Positions 1 through 5,928 of a DNA stretch of 13,058 bases are shown in pieces. The first letter of the stretch is position 1. The number at the start of each line of letters is the position of its first letter. The DNA is taken from positions 1 to 13,058 of the forward strand of contig JAJXYU010000049.1 of assembly GCA_021780395.1 (NCBI GenBank), in the 5' to 3' direction. The notes beneath the pieces were generated by a model. It saw nothing but the letters and a program-made list of their open reading frames with translations, was not told the origin of the DNA and made no database searches. Position numbers and translations under genes: made by a program. Source of the DNA: Pseudomonadota bacterium. Lineage in GTDB: Bacteria; Pseudomonadota; Gammaproteobacteria; Steroidobacterales; Steroidobacteraceae.

Positions 1-1047
1 CATCGAGGAGACGGCCTCGGCTTTGAACCCGGTTCTCGCGACCAGGGTATCGACGTCCGCCGGATCGAAGCCGAGCGCATCTAACAGGATTTTGTGATCC
101 TTGTCCATGGCCGCGGGTTCGGCCGCAGAGGGGCCCTCGGCCGCCGGCGCGGGCGCGACGACGCCGGAATCGTCCGGGAATCGCAGTTCGCGAAGCACGT
201 CGTCGGCGCTCTCGGTCAAGGTCGCACCCTGGCGGATGAGCGCGTGACAGCCGCGTGCGAGGGGGTTGTGGATCGAGCCCGGGATTGCGAAGACCTCCCG
301 CCCATATTCACCGGCCAGGCGTGCGGTGATCAGCGACCCGCTGCGTCGCGCCGCCTCCACGACCAAGGTGCCGAGGGTGAGCGCCGCGATCACGCGATTG
401 CGCCGCGGGAAATGCTCGCGACGGGGCGGCGTCCCGAGAGGGAACTCCGTGATCACGGCGCCGCATGCCGCGATCGACGCGGCGAGTGCGGCGTTTTCGC
501 CCGGATAGATCACGTCGATCCCCGAGCCGAGCACCGCAATGGTCGCTCCGGTGGCCGCGAGGGACCCGCGATGCGCTTCGGTATCGATCCCGATCGCGAG
601 CCCGCTGGTGATCGTAAGGCCTTGCTGGGAAAGATACTTTGCGAACCCGTAGGCGGTGTCCCGGCCCTGCGCGGTGGGGTTGCGACTGCCGACGATCGCG
701 AGTTGCGGCGCGCCGAGCGCGGCCGCGCAGCCGTCGACGTAGAGCGCGATCGGCGCATCGCCGGTCGAGCGAAGCAGCGTCGGAAAGGCGGCGTCGCTGA
801 AGCCGAGCAGCACATGGTTCGGCGCCTCCAGCCAGCGCCGCTCGGCTGCCGTGGGTTGCGCCGCATCGGACGCGAGGAACGCGCGTGTCGAAGGCACGAG
901 GCCGGCGCGCGCGCGCATCGCATCCGACGCTTCCAGGATTCCGGCCGGCCCGCCGAGCGTCTCCAGCGCGGTCGCGAGCTGCGGCACGGTAAGCTCGGGC
1001 GCGCGCGTGAGCGCCGCCCACGCGAGTCCGTCTGCGGTGATCGGCAT
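1..1047 (-). CDS. dprA: DNA-processing protein DprA (Smf), 3' end beyond window
   Basis: DprA loads RecA onto incoming single-stranded DNA during natural transformation and protects that DNA in the cytoplasm. The reading frame is open from an ATG at 1047 to the window edge: 349 codons with no stop, so only the C-terminus is missing. An N-terminal SAM-like helical region (about residues 1-75) precedes the Rossmann-like domain (about 85-290). The Rossmann domain carries IVGSRNPTAQG (118-128), SGLAIGIDTEAHRG (148-161), AVLGSGIDVIYPGEN (171-185) and ITEFPLG (199-205), then FPRRNRVIAAL (213-223). Next comes an Ala/Pro-rich linker (about 296-313), then the beginning of the C-terminal winged-helix domain (DML1-like). 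The gene lies 97 bases downstream of the LysM gene on the same strand, a common gammaproteobacterial pairing. No Shine-Dalgarno motif is evident before the ATG. Identity is secure. Whether the organism is competent cannot be judged here, because DprA is also kept in many species not known to be transformable. Confidence 0.96.
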   Translation of the reverse strand, partial: MPITADGLAWAALTRAPELTVPQLATALETLGGPAGILEASDAMRARAGLVPSTRAFLASDAAQPTAAERRWLEAPNHVLLGFSDAAFPTLLRSTGDAPIALYVDGCAAALGAPQLAIVGSRNPTAQGRDTAYGFAKYLSQQGLTITSGLAIGIDTEAHRGSLAATGATIAVLGSGIDVIYPGENAALAASIAACGAVITEFPLGTPPRREHFPRRNRVIAALTLGTLVVEAARRSGSLITARLAGEYGREVFAIPGSIHNPLARGCHALIRQGATLTESADDVLRELRFPDDSGVVAPAPAAEGPSAAEPAAMDKDHKILLDALGFDPADVDTLVARTGFKAEAVSSM

Positions 1048-1054
1048 CCGCGCG

Positions 1055-1060
1055 ATTATC
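1055..1060 (-). promoter_or_regulatory. Possible -10 element immediately before dprA
   Basis: On the minus strand GATAAT, one mismatch from the TATAAT consensus, ends 7 bases before the dprA ATG. No convincing -35 hexamer lies 16-18 bases further upstream. If used, transcription would begin at or next to the start codon and give a leaderless dprA mRNA, which would fit the missing Shine-Dalgarno. The rest of the lysM-dprA gap (1048-1143) holds a 6-bp inverted repeat, CGAGCG at 1072-1077 and CGCTCG at 1084-1089, with no T-tract. The element is short and may be chance. Confidence 0.2.
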
Positions 1061-1143
1061 GCCGATCGTGGCGAGCGGCGTCGCGCTCGGGAGTGCGCCT
1101 CAATGGGCAGATTTGCGCGGAATCCCGGGCGATCGACGCCGAG

Positions 1144-2274
1144 CTAGGGATTTTCGACGCGATCGCCCACCCGGATGATGTTGGTCGCTTCCATGATCAG
1201 CCCGTAGCTGACCCGGCGGAAGGTCTTGAAGACCATGAACGTGCCGCTGCGCTCGTTCGGCAGATGCACCTTCGGCGCGAAGAACGTCGAGATACCCCGC
1301 AGGTACCCCTTGCTGACGTCGTCGTGCACGACCGTGCCTTCCTTGTATACCGCGAGCACGTCTCCCGGTGCGAGTCCGTCGCGGGTGCCGCGATCGATCA
1401 CGACCACCTCGTATTGGCCGATCATCGTGACGCCGTCGGTGACCGCGAGGATCCGCGCCGACACGGGTTCGCTCGGCGCCCGCGGCTCGAAATCCAGCGG
1501 CACCTCGCCCGTGCTCGGAATCAACCGGTCACCGGGCTCGGTCTCGCGCGTCGAGCTCGTCATCACGAGGGTCGCAGGGTGACCGAGGCGGGTCAGTCGG
1601 GCCGAACCGGTATAGATCCCGTTGTACCCGAGGATCTTGCCGCTCCCGGGATCGCGCAGCGCGGCGCCGACGTGAACCACGTCGAAGCTCGTGCCGGGGC
1701 GTACCGGGCCTCGCAGCCGGCGCGCGTAGATCGTGTTGCCCTGCGCGAACGCGGCATGATCGTTCAACGCCGCGAGTACGTACGGGGCGTGATGGATCTG
1801 GTCTCGCGACAGGACCACGGATTTCGTCATGAACGCATGGACGGTTTCGTACGGGATGGTGGTGATCGCCGTGCCGAGCGGTGAGCTGTGCAGGCGCGGC
1901 TCGAGTTTCACGACTCCGCCTTGCTCGAGCGCTGATGCGCCGCTGCCGCGTTGCAGCACGAGCTGCGGCCTGCCGGCGACGTAGACCAGCCGCAAAGTGT
2001 CACCAGGATAGATCAGGTGCGGGTTGTGGATCTGCGGGTTCGAGTGCCAGATCTCGGGCCAATACCACGGGTCGCGGAGGAACATCTTCGCGATGCCCCA
2101 CAGCGTGTCGCCCCGCTTGACGACGTAGTGGCTCGGCGCGTTGGACGCGAGCACGACGTTGCCGCTCGCGTCCGAGGCCGACGCGTACCCGCCGGCGCCG
2201 ATGACGATCCCGAGAATGAGCGTGGCCGCCCATCGGCGACGATTCGAGAGGGGCCGGTTCGTCTGCGACTGCAT
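1144..2274 (-). CDS. Secreted LysM peptidoglycan-binding domain protein
   Basis: Protein of 376 aa. A basic N-terminus (NRRRW, 11-15) and a hydrophobic stretch (about 16-30) ending in an A-S-A site near residue 33 form a Sec signal peptide. A LysM domain follows at about 49-97 (YVVKRGDTLWGIAKMFL, then WPEIWHSNP and IYPGDTL), which binds N-acetylglucosamine-containing glycan. The remaining 280 residues have no motif I recognise; they look beta-rich, with repeated short segments such as VSARILAVTDG and GLAPGDVLAVY. No hydrolase motif is visible, so it probably binds rather than cuts cell wall. LysM proteins of this layout beside dprA, divergent from def, are common in Gammaproteobacteria and are usually left uncharacterised. 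The start is the ATG at 2274, with a strong Shine-Dalgarno 7 bases upstream. It is probably co-transcribed with dprA. Confidence 0.93.
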   Translation of the reverse strand: MQSQTNRPLSNRRRWAATLILGIVIGAGGYASASDASGNVVLASNAPSHYVVKRGDTLWGIAKMFLRDPWYWPEIWHSNPQIHNPHLIYPGDTLRLVYVAGRPQLVLQRGSGASALEQGGVVKLEPRLHSSPLGTAITTIPYETVHAFMTKSVVLSRDQIHHAPYVLAALNDHAAFAQGNTIYARRLRGPVRPGTSFDVVHVGAALRDPGSGKILGYNGIYTGSARLTRLGHPATLVMTSSTRETEPGDRLIPSTGEVPLDFEPRAPSEPVSARILAVTDGVTMIGQYEVVVIDRGTRDGLAPGDVLAVYKEGTVVHDDVSKGYLRGISTFFAPKVHLPNERSGTFMVFKTFRRVSYGLIMEATNIIRVGDRVENP

Positions 2275-2281
2275 TCGCGTT

Positions 2282-2289
2282 GCTCCCTT
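2282..2289 (-). promoter_or_regulatory. Shine-Dalgarno of the LysM gene
   Basis: On the minus strand AAGGGAGC sits 7 bases before the ATG at 2274. It is one of only two clear ribosome binding sites in the window and fixes the start of the LysM protein, whose signal peptide begins directly there. Confidence 0.75.
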
Positions 2290-2481
2290 GGCGCGCCGGA
2301 TCCGCGGCGCTCAGCCGACTGATATACTGTGAGCCGGTTCGGTAAAACCGGGACGTGGTGCTCGATTTTCCGTGTTGAGCTGCACTGCTGCGAAGCCCTG
2401 TCGGCGCGCATTAAGTAAAGCGGTACGCGAACTCTAGCAATAATTCCTGGTTAAAAACACGACGTTGCTCTCAATACTTCG
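2290..2481. promoter_or_regulatory. Divergent promoter region between lysM and def
   Basis: This is the only gap over 100 bases between genes. The stretch 2411-2460 is clearly more AT-rich than its surroundings and is the likeliest place for the def operon promoter. A loose candidate is AATAAT (2439-2444) as the -10, without a good -35. Facing lysM, a TATA-containing stretch (2322-2329) lies about 50 bases before the gene; read as plus strand it is TATACT, read as minus strand TATATC. A T-rich segment (2343-2347 on the complement) could serve as a weak -35 for the minus-strand reading. None of these hexamers is strong enough to assign with confidence, and no riboswitch, T-box or attenuator-like structure was recognised. 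Confidence 0.4.
2334..2351. repeat. Perfect 6-bp inverted repeat in the divergent region
   Basis: CCGGTT (2334-2339) and AACCGG (2346-2351) form a perfect dyad around a 6-base centre. It lies directly next to the TATA-like stretch at 2322-2329, where a repressor would block a promoter. There is no T-tract, so a terminator is unlikely. It could be an operator for the LysM gene or for the neighbouring operon, or chance in GC-rich DNA. Confidence 0.35.
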
Positions 2482-3021
2482 ATGACCAAGCTGGCGATTC
2501 TGGAATATCCGGACCCGCGACTACGGACCAAGGCGGTTCCGATCGATGCCGTCGACGATGCCGTCCGCCGTCTCGCGGACGACATGCTGGAGACGATGTA
2601 CGCGTCGCGCGGCATCGGCCTGGCAGCCACCCAGGTCGACGTGCATCGGCGTCTGTTGGTCTGCGACGTGAGCCCCGAGCACAACCGGCCGATGATGCTC
2701 GTGAACCCCGAACTGGTGTGGAGCGAGGCGCCGGCGACCTGCGAGGAGGGCTGCCTGTCCTTGCCGGGGATCTACGCGAGCGTGGAACGCGCGCAAAAGA
2801 TCCGGGTGCGGGCGCTCGGACGGGACGGTGCGCCGTTCGAGATGGAGGCCGAGGGGCTCGGCGCGATCTGCATCCAGCATGAAATGGACCATCTGGAGGG
2901 CCGCCTGTTCGTCGATTACCTGTCGGAACTCAAACGCCAGTTGATCCGCCGGCGTCTCGAGAAGGAACGACGGCAGCGCGCGAGCGCCGGCGAACGCCGC
3001 GCGCGTGCGACGGTGACCTGA
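2482..3021 (+). CDS. def: Peptide deformylase
   Basis: Removes the formyl group from the N-terminal methionine of new proteins in the cytosol, using a divalent metal (Fe2+ or Zn2+). All three family motifs are present: GIGLAATQ (44-51), EEGCLSLP (88-95, Cys91 as metal ligand) and QHEMDHLEG (132-140, with His133 and His137 as ligands and Glu134 as catalytic base). At 179 aa it is slightly longer than the usual 165-170; the extra residues are a basic, charged tail (about 150-179) rich in Arg. The start is the ATG at 2482: an in-frame TAA at 2452 excludes a longer protein, and the product begins like other deformylases ([11 protein letters not shown]). No Shine-Dalgarno is visible before this ATG. 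It is the first gene of the def-fmt-rsmB cluster, and fmt follows after 11 bases. Confidence 0.97.
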   Translation: MTKLAILEYPDPRLRTKAVPIDAVDDAVRRLADDMLETMYASRGIGLAATQVDVHRRLLVCDVSPEHNRPMMLVNPELVWSEAPATCEEGCLSLPGIYASVERAQKIRVRALGRDGAPFEMEAEGLGAICIQHEMDHLEGRLFVDYLSELKRQLIRRRLEKERRQRASAGERRARATVT

Positions 3022-3032
3022 GCGTCTTGGGC

Positions 3033-3983
3033 ATGCGAGGCAGCCGGCTGCGCATCGCGTTCGCCGGGACGCCCCCGTTCGCGGTGCCGACGCTGGAGGC
3101 GCTGCACCGGGCCGGCCACGAGATCCGTGGCGTATTCACCCAGGCCGATCGGCCGGCAGGCCGCGGTCGTGCGCTGCGGCCGAGCGCGGTCAAGCAACGG
3201 GCGTTCGAACTCGGGCTCACGGTCCACCAGCCGACGAGCTTCCACGCGGCGGAGCCGATCGACGTCCTGCGCCGGCTCGAGATCGACGCGTTCGTCGTCG
3301 TCGCGTACGGCTTGATCCTGCCGCCCGAGGCGCTCGCGGTGCCGCCGCTCGGCTGCCTGAACGTTCACGCGTCGATCCTGCCACGCTGGCGGGGGGCGGC
3401 GCCGATCCAGCGCGCGATCCTCGAGGGCGACGCGGCGACCGGCGTGTCGATCATGAAGATGGACGCCGGCCTCGACACCGGACCGGTCTTCGCGACCCGG
3501 CGCGTCGGGATCGGGCCGGCCGACACCACGTCGTCCCTCGGCGAAGCGCTCGGCGTCGTCGGCGCGGAATTGCTCTGCGAGACGCTGGACTCGCTCGCCC
3601 GAGGTCTCGCGGCCGCGACCCCACAGGAAGCGACGGGGGTGACCTACGCCGCCAAGATCGAAAAATCCGAGGCATCGATCGACTGGCGCACCGACGCCGC
3701 GACCATCGAGCGCCGCATCCGGGCGTTCGTGCCCTGGCCCGTCGCCGAGACCGAGTGGCGCGGCGACCGATTGCGGATCCTGCAGGCGGCGATTGCGCCC
3801 GGGGAGAGCGGCGGGGACGCCGATCCTGGGACCCTGGTCGCCGCGTCGCCGCAGGGTATCGACGTCGCTTGCGGGCGCGGCGTGCTGCGAGTTCTGCGAT
3901 TGCAGCGACCGAGCCGCAATCCGGTCGATGCGCGCGCATTCGTGAACGCCGGCGCGCGCGTCGGCGAGCGTTTCGGCGCGTGA
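3033..3983 (+). CDS. fmt: Methionyl-tRNA formyltransferase
   Basis: Transfers a formyl group from 10-formyltetrahydrofolate to Met-tRNA(fMet), marking it for translation initiation. From the ATG at 3033 the protein has 316 aa, the usual length. The N-terminal catalytic domain shows FAGTPPFAVP (10-19), FTQADRPAGRGR (35-46) and NVHASILPRWRGAAPIQ (110-126), with catalytic Asn110 and His112, then MDAGLDTG (143-150) with Asp148. These match Asn106, His108 and Asp144 of the E. coli enzyme. The C-terminal tRNA-binding barrel begins near residue 205 and includes IRAFVPWP. An in-frame TTG at 3027 could give two more residues, and a weak GGTGA lies 10 bases before it, so the start is uncertain by 6 bases. 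Its stop codon overlaps the rsmB start by one base (TGATG), indicating translational coupling. Confidence 0.96.
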   Translation: MRGSRLRIAFAGTPPFAVPTLEALHRAGHEIRGVFTQADRPAGRGRALRPSAVKQRAFELGLTVHQPTSFHAAEPIDVLRRLEIDAFVVVAYGLILPPEALAVPPLGCLNVHASILPRWRGAAPIQRAILEGDAATGVSIMKMDAGLDTGPVFATRRVGIGPADTTSSLGEALGVVGAELLCETLDSLARGLAAATPQEATGVTYAAKIEKSEASIDWRTDAATIERRIRAFVPWPVAETEWRGDRLRILQAAIAPGESGGDADPGTLVAASPQGIDVACGRGVLRVLRLQRPSRNPVDARAFVNAGARVGERFGA

Positions 3984-5305
3984 TGAACCCCGGCGTCGCC
4001 GCACGCTTGCCTGCCGCGCGCGCCGTGGCCGCGGTCGCGGTGCGCGGTGCGAACCTCGATGCGGCGCTGATCGAGGCCTGCGCAACCGCCGACGCGCACA
4101 CCGCGCCGGCGATCCGGTCGCTCGCGTACGGCGCGATCCGTGGATTCTTCCGCCACGAGGCGCTGCTCGCGGCCCTGCGGGAGCGGTCCACGCGGCGTCC
4201 CGATCCCCTGATCCGCGCGCTGTTGTCGGTCGCGTTCTACGAGATCGAGGATCGGCGGAGCCCGGAATATGCGATCGTGGATGCAGCGGTGGAGGTCGCG
4301 CGCGCGGCGGCGCCCGGGCGAGCGGCGGGGTTCGTGAACGCCGTGCTGCGCCGCTACCTCCGCGAGCGTTCGACGATCGACGCGCGGATCGCGCGCGACC
4401 CGGCGCTGCGCACCGCGAACCCGGCGTGGCTCGCGGCGCGAATGCGCGCCGACTGGCCGGACCGGTTCGAATCGATCCTCGCGGCCCTCGATGCGCAGGC
4501 ACCGATGTGGCTTCGGGTCGACGCACGCCGGACGACCGCGCCAAGGTATCTTGCCTCGCTGCACGAGTCGGACCTCGAGGGACGGATCGAGCCGCGTGTG
4601 CCCTACGCCGTCGAGATCACGCCGCCCTGCGACGTGTTGCGCCTGCCGGGCTTCGGCGACGGCCTCGCGTCGGTGCAGGACCTCGGCGCGCAGTGCGTGG
4701 TGTTTCCGCTCGATCTGCGGCCGGGCTTGCGGGTCCTGGATGCGTGCGCGGCGCCCGGCGGCAAGACCGCGTTGATCGCGGAGCGGGAGCCGGGGCTCGC
4801 TCGGCTCGTCGCGCTCGACGTCGAGCCCGCGCGACTCGAGCGGGTCCGGGAGAACCTGCGCCGCGGGGCGCTGGCGGCGGAGGTGGTCTGCGGCGACGCC
4901 GGCGAGCCCGCGGGGTGGTGGGACGGCGAACCGTTCGACCGCATCCTGCTCGACGCACCGTGCTCGGCCCTCGGCGTGATTCGTCGCCATCCGGACATCC
5001 GGTTGCGCAAAACCCCGGTCGATCTGCAGAGACCGCCCATGCTGCAGTTGCGTCTGCTGAACGCGTTGTGGCCGCTGCTCGCCCCCGGCGGCCGGCTGGT
5101 CTACGCCACCTGCACCCTCACCAAAGCCGAAAATCATGACGTCGTCGCCAGATTCAACGGCGCGCTCGACGACGCCGACATCGTCGATCCGGCCGGCTGG
5201 TCCGGGTGGCCCGGGATCGGAGTGACGGGGGCGGCCGGCGTGCAGATCCTGCCGGGTGAGGCAGGAGCCGACGGCTTCTATTATGCTGCCCTTCGCAAGC
5301 GATGA
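3983..5305 (+). CDS. rsmB: 16S rRNA (cytosine-967-C5)-methyltransferase RsmB
   Basis: Methylates C967 of 16S rRNA with S-adenosylmethionine during small-subunit assembly. The 440-aa protein has an N-terminal NusB-like RNA-binding domain (about 8-135), a linker, and a class I methyltransferase domain (about 225-440). The SAM-binding motif is VLDACAAPGGKT (251-262). LDAPCSALGVIRRHPDIR (323-340) carries Cys327 for product release, and YATCTLTKAEN (374-384) carries the nucleophile Cys377, the two-cysteine arrangement of RNA m5C methyltransferases. The tail GADGFYYAAL is also typical. The start ATG at 3983 overlaps the fmt stop by one base; the end overlaps the next gene by 4 bases (ATGA). Two rsmB-like paralogues exist in some species, but the def-fmt position supports RsmB itself. 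Confidence 0.96.
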   Translation: MNPGVAARLPAARAVAAVAVRGANLDAALIEACATADAHTAPAIRSLAYGAIRGFFRHEALLAALRERSTRRPDPLIRALLSVAFYEIEDRRSPEYAIVDAAVEVARAAAPGRAAGFVNAVLRRYLRERSTIDARIARDPALRTANPAWLAARMRADWPDRFESILAALDAQAPMWLRVDARRTTAPRYLASLHESDLEGRIEPRVPYAVEITPPCDVLRLPGFGDGLASVQDLGAQCVVFPLDLRPGLRVLDACAAPGGKTALIAEREPGLARLVALDVEPARLERVRENLRRGALAAEVVCGDAGEPAGWWDGEPFDRILLDAPCSALGVIRRHPDIRLRKTPVDLQRPPMLQLRLLNALWPLLAPGGRLVYATCTLTKAENHDVVARFNGALDDADIVDPAGWSGWPGIGVTGAAGVQILPGEAGADGFYYAALRKR

Positions 5306-5928
5306 TTTCGCGCTCCACACCGCCGCATCGACCGTACGCCGCCCCGGTGCCGCCGGGGACCGGCCTCGCCTGCGCGCGGGCCGGATTCGTGATCGCGGCG
5401 CTGCTGCTCGCCACGCTGGCGATCGCCGACGGCCTCGCCGGCTCCTTCGCGGTCAAGTCGGCACGGCTCGTGCTGCGCGGTGGCGTCTATCATCTGGACG
5501 CGCGCTTCAAGCTCCCGGTCGACGCTGCGGTCGAGCACGGTCTCGCCGCGGGCGTGCCGCTTGCACTGGAGGTCGACCTCGAGATCAAGCGCGTGCGCCG
5601 GTTCCTGCCGGACGCGACCGTCGCCGAACTCGCGCAGCGCTACCAGCTGCAGTACAACGCGGTCAGCGCGCGCTACATGCTGCGCAACCTGAACAGTGGC
5701 GAGCAGGTCTCGCTGCCGACGGTCGCGGCGGCGCTCAAGGAGCTGTCGATGGTGCGGCAACTGCCGGTGCTCGACCGGTCGTTGATCGCATCGCGGGGGA
5801 CCTACGAGGCGAGCGTCCGCGCGAAGCTCGACTATGGCACCGTGCCGATGACCCTCCGCATCCTCATGTTCTGGGTCGATGACTGGCATCGAGAGAGCAA
5901 CTGGTACACGTGGACGCTAGAGCAGTAG
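5302..5928 (+). CDS. DUF4390 protein, probably exported or membrane-anchored
   Basis: A 208-aa protein of unknown function. A Pro/Arg-rich N-terminus (1-25) is followed by a hydrophobic segment (about 28-46) that reads as a signal peptide or single membrane anchor. The rest (about 48-208) has alternating polar and hydrophobic strands and conserved-looking aromatic stretches, including ARYMLRNLNSGEQVSLPT (127-144) and MFWVDDWHRESNWYTWTL (189-206). No catalytic motif can be named. I assign it to DUF4390 on its length, its sequence features and its constant place between rsmB and an NtrY-type kinase in Gammaproteobacteria; I could not run a profile search. It overlaps rsmB by 4 bases and the kinase gene by 19 bases, so it is probably made together with the kinase. 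A periplasmic or membrane partner of the sensor is a reasonable guess but not shown by the sequence. Confidence 0.85.
   Translation: MISRSTPPHRPYAAPVPPGTGLACARAGFVIAALLLATLAIADGLAGSFAVKSARLVLRGGVYHLDARFKLPVDAAVEHGLAAGVPLALEVDLEIKRVRRFLPDATVAELAQRYQLQYNAVSARYMLRNLNSGEQVSLPTVAAALKELSMVRQLPVLDRSLIASRGTYEASVRAKLDYGTVPMTLRILMFWVDDWHRESNWYTWTLEQ

Noticed and set aside
1072..1089. CGAGCG-N6-CGCTCG inverted repeat between lysM and dprA as a terminator
   Set aside because: The stem is only 6 bp and no T-tract follows on the minus strand. Such repeats arise often by chance in GC-rich sequence.
94..1884. Open frame of 596 codons on the plus strand across dprA and the LysM gene
   Set aside because: It is the antisense of two well-supported genes, is extremely rich in Arg, Gly and Ala, and has no domain motif. 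Long antisense frames are expected at this G+C.
2275..2481. Riboswitch, T-box or small RNA gene in the divergent gap
   Set aside because: I found no conserved riboswitch core, no long stem-loop followed by T residues, and no reading frame that would explain a leader peptide.
2916..5320. Two long minus-strand frames (2916-4544 and 3644-5320) opposite fmt and rsmB
   Set aside because: Both are antisense to enzymes with all catalytic motifs, overlap each other in different frames and lack recognisable domains.
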